A DNA stretch of 64,000 nt from JBCBDX01 sp039815825 (GCA_039815825.1 JBCBYO010000010.1:40003-104002); one strand, 5' to 3'. Positions 9,986-19,588 are shown, numbered from the stretch's first letter. The notes: generated from the sequence alone by a model not told the origin. Translations and numbers: made by a program.

Positions 9986-10573
9986 ATGGCACTGTCTACC
10001 GCCCAACAACCGCTGGTTTACCGCGCTTTGTCCGAAACACCAGCAACGCGCATGCTGGGTTTTATGCTTCTTGCGCTTGCCGGTTCATTCATCATTGCGA
10101 TCGCCGGTCAGGTAAAAGTTCCGTTCTGGCCGGTCCCCGTAACGATGCAAACTTTGGCCATTTTTACTATCGCCGCTGCGTATGGTAGCCGGCTGGCTAT
10201 CGCAACTTTGCTGCTTTACCTCGCAGAGGGTGCAGTCGGATTGCCTGTGTTCACCAATGGCGGTGGCCTCGGCTATTTCGCGACCAGCGCGACAACCGGC
10301 TATTTGATCGCATTTGTGATCGCTGCCGGCTTGACAGGTTATGCCGCGGATCGTGGATGGGCGCGTAACCCGCTGAAGCTTTTTGGGGCCAACCTTGTGG
10401 GCACGATTATCATCTTGGCGCTTGGCTTCGCTTGGATCGCGCTTCATCCGGCTTACGGGTTGGACAAGGCGTTCGCATGGGGCGTTGGTCCGTTCATTTG
10501 GTCTGACATTTTGAAAGCTGCCATAGCAGCATGCCTCATTCCGGCGACCGCAGCGCTTCTACCGCGCAAATAA
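9986..10573 (+). CDS. bioY: Biotin transporter BioY
   Basis: A 195-residue integral membrane S-component that binds biotin, either working alone or with an energy-coupling ATPase pair. It shows the family features: an N-terminal segment ending before AGSFIIAIAGQVKVPFWPVPVTMQTLAIF, then GSRLAIATLLLYLAEGAVGLPVF and GGGLGYFATSATTGYLIAFV, about six hydrophobic helices in total. The ATG at 9986 is preceded by GAGGAA; an ATG 18 bases upstream in frame is a worse match to the family. No bioM/bioN genes are near. A strong intrinsic terminator follows. Confidence 0.95.
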   Translation: MALSTAQQPLVYRALSETPATRMLGFMLLALAGSFIIAIAGQVKVPFWPVPVTMQTLAIFTIAAAYGSRLAIATLLLYLAEGAVGLPVFTNGGGLGYFATSATTGYLIAFVIAAGLTGYAADRGWARNPLKLFGANLVGTIIILALGFAWIALHPAYGLDKAFAWGVGPFIWSDILKAAIAACLIPATAALLPRK

Positions 10574-10596
10574 GCCGGTAGAAAACCTGATTGAAT

Positions 10597-10628
10597 AACG
10601 CCAGCGGCACAGTGCCGCTGGCGTTTTT
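10597..10628 (+). terminator. Rho-independent terminator after bioY
   Basis: The inverted repeat CGCCAGCGGCAC / GTGCCGCTGGCG at 10599-10623 is perfect and is followed by a run of six T. It lies 26 bases past the bioY stop and separates it from xdhA. Confidence 0.93.
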
Positions 10629-10702
10629 TGTACTTGCTGGTTTTTTTGCCCCAAGTACTATCCAAGCCTTGAACGTCTTTTCGACGGCTGCAGGGAGCGC
10701 AA

Positions 10703-12106
10703 ATGAATTCGGTCACCAGCTTTACCCTTAATGGTGAACAGGTCAGCGTCGAGGTAAGACCGGACACGACCGTCCTTGATCTGCTACGTGAAAAATTAAG
10801 CCATAAAGGTACCAAAGAGGGATGCGCCGAAGGCGATTGTGGTGCGTGCACGATTTTGTTGCGCAGGGCCGGTGCTAAGGAGAGCTTCCCGCGTCCCGCA
10901 AACGCATGCATCATGACTGTCGCGCAAATTGAAGCCAGCGAGATCACTACCGTTGAGGGGATCGGCAACGGTGTTCTCAGTGACTTGCAGGCTCGCATGG
11001 CCGAAAACGGATCGTCTCAATGTGGTTTTTGTACACCGGGCATTGTGATGGCGCTTTCGGGTTTGTTGGCACGAAGCAGTGCGCCCGACGAGGACGATAT
11101 TCACGATGCACTGGCGGGTAATCTGTGCCGCTGTACGGGGTATAAACCCATCGTCGAAGCTGCCAAGGCGGCTTTGAGCACCGGAATTCCCGGATCGTCG
11201 GGTCACGAGCAGATAGCCAGCGCCACCATGGTGTCGTCGGCTGGCTCAACCGCAATAAAGCCGACTTCCGTTGAAGACTTGCTCAGCGCAAAGCGTGATC
11301 GGCCAGAAGCGATTTTGCTGGCCGGTGGAACCGATTTGGCGGTGCCGCTTGCTGCCTACGAAACAAACTGGCCAGAGATCATTTTGACAGGCAGTGTGTC
11401 GGCATTGCGCGAGCTGACCGTAACCGATGAAGCCTATGAAATTGGTGCGGCGGTAACCTGGGAAGAGTTGATGCACGCGGTCGCAGACGATTACCCATCG
11501 TTCGCCACGCTCATAAAACGTTTCGGTTCGACCCAAATCCGTTCCATGGGAACCGTGGGTGGAAATGTAGGGACTGCCAGCCCGATTGGCGACGGTCCTC
11601 CTGCCATGATTGCGTTGGGCGCATCAATCACGCTCCAGTCGCTTGATCGCGGAGAACGAACACTGCCACTTGAGAATTTCTTCCTGGACTATCGGAAAAC
11701 CGAAATGGCCAATGACGAGATCATTGTCGGTTTTTCACTGCCGCGCCCAAAACCCGGTCAGCTGTTTAGAAGCTACAAAATCTCCAAACGCTACGACCAG
11801 GATATCTCGACCGTCTGCGGTGCGTTTAACCTGCAGCTGGACGGAGATGTCGTGACAGGTGCGCGGATTGCCTATGGCGGCATGGCTGCAACCCCCAAGC
11901 GCGCCGTCCATGGCGAGAAAGCGATCCATGGAAAAGCGCTAAACCGTGAAACAGCGAACGCGTTTGGCGTGGCATTGGCTGAAGACTTCACGCCACTGAC
12001 AGATTGGCGTGGCACTGATACCTATCGCATGCGGGTAGCAAAAGGCCTTTTTGCCCGGTTGGTAGCTGACCATGCCGGTGAGCGCGTGGAGGTGATGGCC
12101 CCATGA
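10703..12106 (+). CDS. xdhA: Xanthine dehydrogenase small subunit (2Fe-2S and FAD domains)
   Basis: A 467-residue subunit carrying electrons from the molybdenum site to NAD+. The N-terminal ferredoxin domain has the GCAEGDCGACT cluster motif (Cys41, Cys46, Cys49). The second 2Fe-2S domain has CGFCTPG near residue 110 and NLCRCTGYKP near 150. A CO-dehydrogenase-type FAD domain follows (LLAGGTDLAVP, FGSTQIRSMGTVGGNVGTASPIGD) and then the FAD C-terminal domain. GGGAG precedes the ATG. It overlaps xdhB by four bases (ATGA). Xanthine to urate oxidation is the expected reaction. Confidence 0.95.
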   Translation: MNSVTSFTLNGEQVSVEVRPDTTVLDLLREKLSHKGTKEGCAEGDCGACTILLRRAGAKESFPRPANACIMTVAQIEASEITTVEGIGNGVLSDLQARMAENGSSQCGFCTPGIVMALSGLLARSSAPDEDDIHDALAGNLCRCTGYKPIVEAAKAALSTGIPGSSGHEQIASATMVSSAGSTAIKPTSVEDLLSAKRDRPEAILLAGGTDLAVPLAAYETNWPEIILTGSVSALRELTVTDEAYEIGAAVTWEELMHAVADDYPSFATLIKRFGSTQIRSMGTVGGNVGTASPIGDGPPAMIALGASITLQSLDRGERTLPLENFFLDYRKTEMANDEIIVGFSLPRPKPGQLFRSYKISKRYDQDISTVCGAFNLQLDGDVVTGARIAYGGMAATPKRAVHGEKAIHGKALNRETANAFGVALAEDFTPLTDWRGTDTYRMRVAKGLFARLVADHAGERVEVMAP

Positions 12107-14430
12107 ACAAGCACGTTGCGAACATAGAGAGATCGATCGTTGGTAAGGGCATCGCGCATGACAGTGCGAGCAAACATGTGCGCGGCCAAGCAGCCTATAT
12201 TGATGATATGCCGGAAGTCCCCGGCACATTGCATGCGGCATTGATTTTGTCGCCGGTCGCGCATGGTCTACTGACGGGCTTGGATGCATCGTCAGCGCTT
12301 GCCATGGACGGTGTGGTTGACTTTGCAACTGCGGCCGACATCAAGGGGCACAACGATATCGCGCCAATTCTGCCCGGCGAGGAATTGTTTGCAACCGAAG
12401 CGCTTGAGTACCTTGGCCAACCCATCGCTGTGATTTGCGCGACAACTTATAAACGGGCAGTCGAAGCAGCCCATGCCGTTAAAGTCTCATTCGAGGCGCT
12501 TGAACCCGTGCTTGACATTGAAGAAGCCCATGGGCGTCAAGACTATGTTCTGCCCGCGCAGAAACTTGTTAGCGGTGACGTTGATAAGGCGCTGGCGGGA
12601 GCAGAACGGGTCATTGAAGGCCGCTTGGAGATCGGCGGGCAAGATCATTTTTATTTGGAAACGCAGATCGCATTGGCAGTGCCGGGTGAAGATCTGGATA
12701 TGACGGTCTACTCTTCAACTCAGCACCCCACCGAGGTGCAGCACCATGTGGCCCATGTGCTTGGGCGGTACGCAAATAGCATTGATGTGCAGGTGCGACG
12801 CATGGGCGGCGGTTTTGGTGGCAAGGAAAGTCAGGCAACAATCATTGCAGCGGCAGCTGCGGTTCTTGCAGATCGAACCGGTAAACCGGTCAAGTTGCGC
12901 TTGAAACGATCCGCTGACATGACCGCAACCGGCAAGCGACATGATATGGTCTCGTGTTGGAAAATCGGTGTCACAAACGAAGGCCGGATTGTCGCCGCGG
13001 ACGTGGAATATCTGGCGCGCGCGGGTAACTCCCCTGATTTGAGTGGGCCCGTTTTAACGCGCTCACTGACGCACACGGACAACGCCTACCATATCCCAGC
13101 TGCGCGTTTTATCGGCCATGCATGCAAAACGAACACGGTGTCAAACACCGCCTTTCGTGGCTTCGGTGGTCCGCAAGGCGTGGTCACATCCGAAGCGATG
13201 ATCGACCAGATTGCCAGGGAACTGGCGCTAGATCCCAATAAAGTGCGCGCAATCAACTATTATGGTCCCGACACCGGTGAAACCACGCCCTATGACCAAC
13301 CGGTCGAGCATAATCGCTTGGTGGAAGTAACGGACGCCATTTTGCAAACCGGCGAATGGGATCGACGACGCAAAGCGGTTGATGATCACAATGCGACCAA
13401 TCCCGTAATCCGGCGCGGTCTGGCGATGATGCCGGTTAAATTCGGGATTTCATTCAACCTGCCATCACTCAACCAGGCGGGCGCCTTGGTGCACGTTTAT
13501 CAGGACGGATCGGTTCATTTGAACCATGGCGGCACTGAAATGGGGCAGGGTCTTTTCATGAAAGTCGCCCAAGTCGTGGCCGAGGTGTTTCAGCTAGACG
13601 TGGACCGGATCAAGATCACAGCCACCCACACCGGGAAAGTGCCCAACACATCCCCCACAGCGGCTTCAACCGGGTCAGACTTGAACGGCATGGCTGCTTT
13701 CATCGCGGCATCTGCGATCAAGAGCCGGATGATCCCGGTGGCCGCCGAGCATTTCGATGTTGAGGAAGATGAGATCGTCTTCCGCGAGAACCGCGTCCAC
13801 GCGGGAAATCGCTCGATAGAGTTTGCCGAACTTGCAAAAATGAGTTGGGCCAAGCGTGTCTCGTTGTCGGAAGCAGGGCACTATGCGACGCCGAAAATCC
13901 ACTGGGACGCCAAGAACATGAAGGGTCGCCCCTTCTTTTATTTCACCTATGGCGCTGCGATTTCTGAGGTGGAGGTGGACACCATTACGGGTGAAAACCG
14001 GTGCATACGAACCGATATTGTGCAGGATTGCGGCCAATCTCTGAACTCAGCGATTGATTTGGGGCAGATTGAAGGAGCTTTTGTGCAGGGTATGGGTTGG
14101 CTCACCTGCGAAGAGCTGTGGTGGGACAAGTCCGGGCGTCTGCGGACCATTGGTCCGTCAACCTACAAGATCCCGGGATCTCGCGACGTACCGCCGGTTT
14201 TCAACGTGGCACTGCTCGATGATGCACCCAATGGCGAGGAAACTGTTTTCCGGTCCAAGGCGGTAGGCGAACCCCCACTCATGCTGGCGGTCTCGGTTTT
14301 TCTGGCGTTGCGCGACGCTGTCGCTTCGCTCGCGCCACGTGGTTATTCGCCCAATCTGATGACACCTTGCACACCCGAGCGTGTGCTTGACGCTGTTTTA
14401 AATGCAAAAGCTGCAAACTCATCAGACTAG
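12103..14430 (+). CDS. xdhB: Xanthine dehydrogenase molybdopterin-binding subunit
   Basis: A 775-residue molybdenum subunit. Recognisable family segments are the N-terminal aldehyde oxidase a/b hammerhead domain (GKGIAHDSASKHVRGQAAYIDD), the cofactor-binding RRMGGGFGGKESQA, FRGFGGPQG with the conserved Arg, GGTEMGQGLFMKVAQV, and the C-terminal VGEPPLMLAVSVFLALRDA holding the catalytic Glu. Length matches bacterial XdhB. The usual third gene, xdhC, which inserts the sulfurated cofactor, is not next to it and is not in the window. Confidence 0.96.
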   Translation: MNKHVANIERSIVGKGIAHDSASKHVRGQAAYIDDMPEVPGTLHAALILSPVAHGLLTGLDASSALAMDGVVDFATAADIKGHNDIAPILPGEELFATEALEYLGQPIAVICATTYKRAVEAAHAVKVSFEALEPVLDIEEAHGRQDYVLPAQKLVSGDVDKALAGAERVIEGRLEIGGQDHFYLETQIALAVPGEDLDMTVYSSTQHPTEVQHHVAHVLGRYANSIDVQVRRMGGGFGGKESQATIIAAAAAVLADRTGKPVKLRLKRSADMTATGKRHDMVSCWKIGVTNEGRIVAADVEYLARAGNSPDLSGPVLTRSLTHTDNAYHIPAARFIGHACKTNTVSNTAFRGFGGPQGVVTSEAMIDQIARELALDPNKVRAINYYGPDTGETTPYDQPVEHNRLVEVTDAILQTGEWDRRRKAVDDHNATNPVIRRGLAMMPVKFGISFNLPSLNQAGALVHVYQDGSVHLNHGGTEMGQGLFMKVAQVVAEVFQLDVDRIKITATHTGKVPNTSPTAASTGSDLNGMAAFIAASAIKSRMIPVAAEHFDVEEDEIVFRENRVHAGNRSIEFAELAKMSWAKRVSLSEAGHYATPKIHWDAKNMKGRPFFYFTYGAAISEVEVDTITGENRCIRTDIVQDCGQSLNSAIDLGQIEGAFVQGMGWLTCEELWWDKSGRLRTIGPSTYKIPGSRDVPPVFNVALLDDAPNGEETVFRSKAVGEPPLMLAVSVFLALRDAVASLAPRGYSPNLMTPCTPERVLDAVLNAKAANSSD

Positions 14431-14556
14431 CTCGTGTCGCGTGCTTGAAAAAATTTCATGATTGTCATTTGCCAAGCGGCTGATACAGTCGGGGCAACAT
14501 CAATCTTTTGAGACGGCTGCGCCGAACGACCCGGCAGCGCCGCTTTGGAGCTTAAC

Positions 14557-15873
14557 GTGAAAGAGCCTGACGGTGGGGCACCCCCTCACACCGCGGCTCC
14601 CACGTCCGGTGTGGCGCAGGCCAACGGAAACGGTAATGCGCCCGGAATCCCCGTCGGAGCGGCAACGCAACCCGATGGACATTCGCAGACACCGGGCGGG
14701 AGTCCATCCAATAAAAAGCGGCGTCGCAATCGTCGGCGCAAGAAGAAGCCGGGGAACGCGGCTCCGCCAGTTTTTCATGCCGACCAGCTGCCGCCTGTAA
14801 GACCCACCACACCCGTGCCTGCGCGATCGAACGGCGGTGAGCGTGCGCTTTACGCGGCGCTGGATCTCGGCACAAACAATTGCCGCCTGTTGATCGCAAC
14901 GCCCACAAAACCTGGTCAGTTCAGGGTGGTGGATGCTTTTTCCCGCATTGTGCGCCTTGGGGAAGGGCTCGGCCATTCCGGTCGCTTGTCGGACAATGCG
15001 ATGCATCGCGCGTTGGAAGCGCTTGCCATCTGCAGCGAAAAGCTCGGGAAAAAAGAAGTAAAACGCGCGCGTTTGATTGCCACAGAAGCATGCCGTTCGG
15101 CCGAAAACGGATCAGCTTTTTTGGAAAAAGTACGCGAGCAAACCGGTCTTGATCTCGAAGTTGTCAATCGTGAGACGGAAGCTCGATTAGCCGTATCGGG
15201 TTGCGGCTCTCTGGTTGATCGCGAAGCCAAATCGACGGTTCTTTTCGATATTGGCGGGGGTTCGTCTGAGATTGCGGTTATCGACCTGAAGGATGCAACA
15301 AGGCGTCGATTGGCCGATGGTATTGTGGACTGGACATCGCTGCCCATCGGCGTCGTGACGATGTCTGAGAAGTTTGGTGGCAAACATGTAGATCCGGCGA
15401 TTTTTGCTGAAATGAAAGACCATGCCAGTCAGTTTTTGTCCGAATTTGCACAAAAACATGCTGCTGTCGGTCAGCGTGATGGTTCTTTCCACCTAATTGG
15501 TACGTCGGGCACCGTGACAACGCTTGCTGGAATCCATCTGGATTTGCCGCGATATGATAGACGTCGCGTTGATGGCCTGTGGATCAATGCGCGCCAGGTC
15601 AGTGATATCAACAAACGCATCCTGAGTTGGTCATTTGATCAACGCAAAGCCAATGTGTGCATCGGCGAGGATCGCGCGGATCTCGTTTTGGCCGGTTGTG
15701 CGATTTTGGAAGCGATCCGTGAAGCTTGGCCGGCCAAGCGTTTGCGGGTGGCCGACCGGGGTTTAAGGGAAGGTTTGCTGACTGAAATGATGAGCGAAGA
15801 TGGCGTTTGGAAGTCGCGCCGCCGCCGGTCTCGCAACCGAAGAAGACGGGGCGGGCAAAACCCTCATGAGTAG
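14557..15873 (+). CDS. Ppx/GppA family phosphatase with basic, disordered tails
   Basis: A 438-residue member of the exopolyphosphatase / guanosine pentaphosphatase family. The ASKHA-fold core begins near residue 95 (ALDLGTNNCRLLIA), with the second phosphate motif at VLFDIGGGSSEIAVID and later IGTSGTVTTLAG. The protein begins with about 90 Pro/Gly/Asn-rich residues containing a run of Lys/Arg, and ends with another Arg-rich tail. These could bind polyphosphate or RNA, which is inference. The GTG at 14557 has GGAG six bases upstream; a TTG at 14545 is less likely. It overlaps rlmE by eight bases. Confidence 0.9.
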   Translation: MKEPDGGAPPHTAAPTSGVAQANGNGNAPGIPVGAATQPDGHSQTPGGSPSNKKRRRNRRRKKKPGNAAPPVFHADQLPPVRPTTPVPARSNGGERALYAALDLGTNNCRLLIATPTKPGQFRVVDAFSRIVRLGEGLGHSGRLSDNAMHRALEALAICSEKLGKKEVKRARLIATEACRSAENGSAFLEKVREQTGLDLEVVNRETEARLAVSGCGSLVDREAKSTVLFDIGGGSSEIAVIDLKDATRRRLADGIVDWTSLPIGVVTMSEKFGGKHVDPAIFAEMKDHASQFLSEFAQKHAAVGQRDGSFHLIGTSGTVTTLAGIHLDLPRYDRRRVDGLWINARQVSDINKRILSWSFDQRKANVCIGEDRADLVLAGCAILEAIREAWPAKRLRVADRGLREGLLTEMMSEDGVWKSRRRRSRNRRRRGGQNPHE

Positions 15874-16588
15874 AAATAAACGATATGGCGGTGGGACCGG
15901 CGCGGGGCGTTCTGTAAATCAGCATGTGCGCCGCAAGCAAAAGCTGAAACCATCCTCCCGGCGCTGGATCGAACGTCAGCTGAACGACCCCTATGTACAG
16001 CGCGCCAAACGCGAAGGCATGCGTTCGCGAGCAGCCTACAAACTCACCGAAATTGACGATAAGCATGACCTTCTCAAACCCGGCATGCGTGTCATTGATC
16101 TTGGCGCCGCGCCAGGCGGTTGGTGCCAGGTCGCGGCCAAGCGCGTTGAATCGCTTGACGATGACATTCGCGTTGTAGGGATCGACTATTTGGGTATGGA
16201 TGGTATGGCCGGTGTCACCATTCTTGAGATGGATTTTCTTGACGATGACGCACCACAAGCGCTTATGGACGCGCTGGGCGGTAAACCAGATATCGTCTTG
16301 TCTGACATGGCCGCGCCGACAGTTGGCCATCGCAAAACCGACCACATGCGTACCATGCATTTGGTTGAGGTCGCTGCTGACTTTGCGCTGAAGGTTTTAA
16401 AGCCGGGCGGTCATTTTCTGTCGAAGACGTTTCAGGGCGGTACCGAGAAAAGCCTTCTTGATTTGCTAAAGGCAAACTTCAAATCGGTCAGCCATATCAA
16501 ACCGCCGGCAAGCAGGTCAGAAAGTGTGGAGCTTTATCTGTTGGCGAAAGACTTTAAGGGCGGTCCAAACAACGGCAACGACACATAA
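15866..16588 (+). CDS. rlmE: 23S rRNA (uridine-2'-O-)-methyltransferase RlmE (FtsJ)
   Basis: A 240-residue Rossmann-fold SAM methyltransferase that methylates U2552 of 23S rRNA. Family segments: RWIERQLNDPYVQRAKREGMRSRAAYKLTEID in parts, the SAM motif VIDLGAAPGGWCQVA, the VLSDMAAPTVGH motif with the catalytic Asp, and GGHFLSKTFQGG with the catalytic Lys. The ATG at 15866 begins MSRNKRYGGGTGAGRS; it lies within the last codons of the Ppx/GppA gene, so translation is probably coupled. The basic N-terminal extension is usual in alphaproteobacteria. Confidence 0.95.
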   Translation: MSRNKRYGGGTGAGRSVNQHVRRKQKLKPSSRRWIERQLNDPYVQRAKREGMRSRAAYKLTEIDDKHDLLKPGMRVIDLGAAPGGWCQVAAKRVESLDDDIRVVGIDYLGMDGMAGVTILEMDFLDDDAPQALMDALGGKPDIVLSDMAAPTVGHRKTDHMRTMHLVEVAADFALKVLKPGGHFLSKTFQGGTEKSLLDLLKANFKSVSHIKPPASRSESVELYLLAKDFKGGPNNGNDT

Positions 16589-16688
16589 TTTGTGAACACT
16601 GTGTTTAGTGATAGTTTGGTGACGTTGATTGCCGCCCGGCAATAGCGCTCCATTTCAGCGGCATTGAGCAAACCTTGAGGAGGTCTCC

Positions 16689-17666
16689 ATGTCGTTTTCA
16701 CTTTCCCGCCGCACGCTGTTCAAGTCCACAGCTACAGCTGGCGCGGCCTTGGCCATGCCGCAAATCATGACCCGCGCTGCGTTTGCTGACGGCCACGCCG
16801 CGGCTAAGCCTGCCGGGTTTAACCCTATCCAGCTGGGCGATCTGAAAGTCACGGTGATTTCAGACGGGTCTGCTGTGCGTGAAAATCCGCAGTCTATTTT
16901 CGGTACCAATACGACCGTCGAGGAAGTCGAGGGTCTGCTGACTGAAAACTATCTTCCCACCAACAAAATGCAGTTCACATTCGCACCGACGGTGGTCGAG
17001 GCAGGCGATAATGTGATCTTGTTCGACACGGGTATCGGGGAGGGCGGACGCGCTGGCGGCACAGGCCAGACACGTGCCAATTTGGAAGCGGCGGGTTATG
17101 CGCCTGACGCCATCACACATGTGGTTCTCACGCATATGCACCCAGACCATATAGGTGGTTTGACCGAAGGCGGCGCACCCGCATATCCAAACGCTGTGTA
17201 CGTGACGGGCGAGGCCGAGTACGGCTTCTGGTCCAATGAAGCGCGCATGGGCACAGGCGCAGAAGGCATTCACAAACAGGTTGTCGGCTTCTTCGGGGGT
17301 ATCGAAGACAAGTTGACATTGATCGGCGACAAGGCCGAAATCGCACCGGGCGTCACCAGCATGGCGGCTTTTGGCCATACACCGGGTCATATGATTTACA
17401 TGCTGTCTTCAGGTGACAAGTCACTGGCCATTACCGCCGATACCGCAAACCACTTTGTGCTATCGCTCCAACGTCCTGATTGGGAAGTCCGCTTTGATGC
17501 AATCAAAGATGCTGCGGCGCAAACCCGCAAAGACGTCTTTGGCATGCTGGCGGCTGACCGTATCCCGTTTGTCGGCTACCACATGCCGTTCCCGTCGGTT
17601 GGCTATGTAGAAGCCATGGGCGAAGGCTTCCGGTGGATCCCGGAAACCTATCAGCTGGACATTTGA
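16689..17666 (+). CDS. Tat-exported MBL-fold metallo-hydrolase
   Basis: A 325-residue periplasmic metallo-beta-lactamase-fold protein. A twin-arginine signal (SRRTLFKST) with hydrophobic core and AFA cleavage lies at residues 6-34. The metal motif is LTHMHPDHIGG near residue 145, followed by FGHTPGHMIYML and ITADTANHFV with the remaining ligands. It has a strong ribosome-binding site (TTGAGGAGGTC). Relatives include hydrolases acting on lactones, organophosphates and sulfated compounds; the substrate here is not determinable. It stands alone between rlmE and the convergent ArsR-operon. Confidence 0.88.
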   Translation: MSFSLSRRTLFKSTATAGAALAMPQIMTRAAFADGHAAAKPAGFNPIQLGDLKVTVISDGSAVRENPQSIFGTNTTVEEVEGLLTENYLPTNKMQFTFAPTVVEAGDNVILFDTGIGEGGRAGGTGQTRANLEAAGYAPDAITHVVLTHMHPDHIGGLTEGGAPAYPNAVYVTGEAEYGFWSNEARMGTGAEGIHKQVVGFFGGIEDKLTLIGDKAEIAPGVTSMAAFGHTPGHMIYMLSSGDKSLAITADTANHFVLSLQRPDWEVRFDAIKDAAAQTRKDVFGMLAADRIPFVGYHMPFPSVGYVEAMGEGFRWIPETYQLDI

Positions 17667-17673
17667 TAGGCTG

Positions 17674-18534
17674 CTATGCAGCTTTCGGTGATGTGGCTTC
17701 GGTCACATCACCACGCTCTGCAAAAATAGCGATGTCGGCAAAGTCGTAATCGCCTCGGCCATCTACCCATAGCGCTTCACCCAAAAGCTTCATGTCGCTG
17801 ATCCCCAATGCCGGGAAAGAGTGCCCCATGGAGTGAGCCAGGCCAACGCGGTGTCCGGGCTTTGGGTTCAAACCGCAGCAAACATCGCGCGTGCCAAGTT
17901 TAAGATGGTGGGCAATGTCCCATTCAAGCGTTACGCCTTCATGCCGGGTAACAACCCAACAGTGCCCATCCTTGGCGTTTCCGCCTTTTTCTTCCGGGAA
18001 GAAGTAGCCATAGACATAACCGGCCTCAAAACCAGCTGCCCGCAAGGCGGCGATCAAATAGGCGTTGATGTCTACGCACGAACCTTCCGCGATGCCGCAA
18101 CCCAGATGAGGGATTTCATCAAAGCCTTCATAATATCGGTTTTCAGGATGACCGTAGGTGAATCGCGCAGCGGTATCGCGCGCAATGGCCTGTATGGCAC
18201 CATGACCATCGACAGCCTCATCTGCAATTCTGCGCGCATCTTTCACTAGTTCATCCGCCGCCCGCGTAAAGCGGTTTGGGCGATGCTGAAACAAGGCTTC
18301 TGGATAAGCACCGACCCGATCCGCTGCTTGGTAGTGCAGGACAACTCGCGCATCAGTAGGTGTGATCAACGCAGCGGCCTGTCCGGTGCTTGTCTCAAAG
18401 ATGAGCTCTGTCGTCCCGCCTTGAACAGCAAATTCGTCCGGCATCTGGTAGGGCGTGGTCATCCCGGTCGGGACAAGCAGCCGGTTTCCGTTGGCACCAG
18501 CAGTGTCGACAGTGACAGCGATCTTGGTGAACAT
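17674..18534 (-). CDS. Transglutaminase-like cysteine protease-fold protein
   Basis: A 286-residue protein of the transglutaminase-like superfamily. The putative triad is Cys in GSCVDINAYLIAALRAAG, His in DGHCWVV and Asp in LEWDIAHH. A beta-rich domain with PYQMPDEFAVQGGTTELIF occupies the first 80 residues. No signal peptide is evident, so it is probably cytoplasmic. The ATG at 18534 has GAGG upstream and is seven bases past the stop of the permease gene, so it is the third gene of an ArsR-headed operon. Such domains cleave or transfer amides; the substrate and the link to a metal/metalloid permease are unclear. Confidence 0.8.
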   Translation of the reverse strand: MFTKIAVTVDTAGANGNRLLVPTGMTTPYQMPDEFAVQGGTTELIFETSTGQAAALITPTDARVVLHYQAADRVGAYPEALFQHRPNRFTRAADELVKDARRIADEAVDGHGAIQAIARDTAARFTYGHPENRYYEGFDEIPHLGCGIAEGSCVDINAYLIAALRAAGFEAGYVYGYFFPEEKGGNAKDGHCWVVTRHEGVTLEWDIAHHLKLGTRDVCCGLNPKPGHRVGLAHSMGHSFPALGISDMKLLGEALWVDGRGDYDFADIAIFAERGDVTEATSPKAA

Positions 18535-18541
18535 TTGTGCC

Positions 18542-19588
18542 TCACACAACAAGTTGGAATATGACGCCGGACGCGATTGCACCGGTAACGCCGAGGCCGA
18601 TATAGGTGGCAAAGACCGACGGCTTGACCAGTGACCAAACCGCGGCGGCGGCCGGAATTGAGCTGACCGCACCGGCGACGATAAACGCCATCGCCGCGCC
18701 TTCGCTCATGCCTTGTTCCATCAAACCGGCCAGAAGCGGCGGTGCCACATAGGAGTTTAAGTAGGCGGGCATACCGACGACCGCTGCCGTTGCGATGGGC
18801 ACGATACCTTCGCCACCAACGATAGCTGCGATCGCGCTGGCTGGTACGTAAGTTACGAGCAAAGCTTCGAGCACATAGGCCAGCGCCAGCCATTTGATCA
18901 GGAAGGCTGCATTGTCTCGCATTTCAGATCCGAACGCATCGACGCGTTGTTCTTCGCGCCAAATCGCCCAAAATGGCCGGCCGTTGAACGGGTTCGGCCC
19001 ACAGCCGCAACCGCTCTTTTTCACACCACGCGACGGATTGGCAAATGCGCCAGCGCCGGTCAGGGCTTTGACGGCAAAGCCACCCGCCAAGCCAATGCCC
19101 ACGGCAGCAACCGCTTTACCAATAGCAAAGGGCCAGCCCAGCGCAGCGGCGGTGATCAGAAGGGTGGGCGGATCAATGAGCGGCGAGGCCAACCAAAAAG
19201 CCATAATCGCAGAGAGTGGCGCCCCCACGGCCAGAAGCCCGGCGATAAACGGAATGACTTCGCAAGAGCAGAAGGGGGCGAGCCCGCCAAACAGCGCTGC
19301 CAGCACAATCATCCGGTTTTCCCGACCCTCAAAGGCACGACCAACAGCCGCTTCTGCGCCCGCAGCCTTTAACCAAGCGATCAAGATGACGGCGAACGCG
19401 ATGTAGGGAAGTGTATTGAGAAACGCCTTGGCGGCGAACCCAACGACCGGCTCAAACGAAGGTTGGTCGAGCAGCAGCACCAATAATGGCGCGGCGATCA
19501 CCACAATCCATGGCGTGGCAATCAGTTTGGAAAAAGGCCGCCAGAGGGGCGCAGATACTTGGGATTGGTCGATGGCGGGCGCACTCAT
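18542..19588 (-). CDS. ArsP/DUF318-type permease
   Basis: A 348-residue integral membrane protein with about eight to ten hydrophobic segments in two halves. The first half has FGGLAPFCSCEVIPFIAGLL and the second MPAYLNSYVAPPLLAGL, the paired-motif layout of UPF0718/DUF318 permeases such as ArsP (organoarsenical efflux) and related copper/zinc exporters. A cytoplasmic or periplasmic loop carries SGCGCGP, a further possible thiol metal site. The start overlaps the end of the ArsR gene by four bases. Substrate is inferred only as a thiol-binding metal or metalloid. Confidence 0.85.
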   Translation of the reverse strand: MSAPAIDQSQVSAPLWRPFSKLIATPWIVVIAAPLLVLLLDQPSFEPVVGFAAKAFLNTLPYIAFAVILIAWLKAAGAEAAVGRAFEGRENRMIVLAALFGGLAPFCSCEVIPFIAGLLAVGAPLSAIMAFWLASPLIDPPTLLITAAALGWPFAIGKAVAAVGIGLAGGFAVKALTGAGAFANPSRGVKKSGCGCGPNPFNGRPFWAIWREEQRVDAFGSEMRDNAAFLIKWLALAYVLEALLVTYVPASAIAAIVGGEGIVPIATAAVVGMPAYLNSYVAPPLLAGLMEQGMSEGAAMAFIVAGAVSSIPAAAAVWSLVKPSVFATYIGLGVTGAIASGVIFQLVV

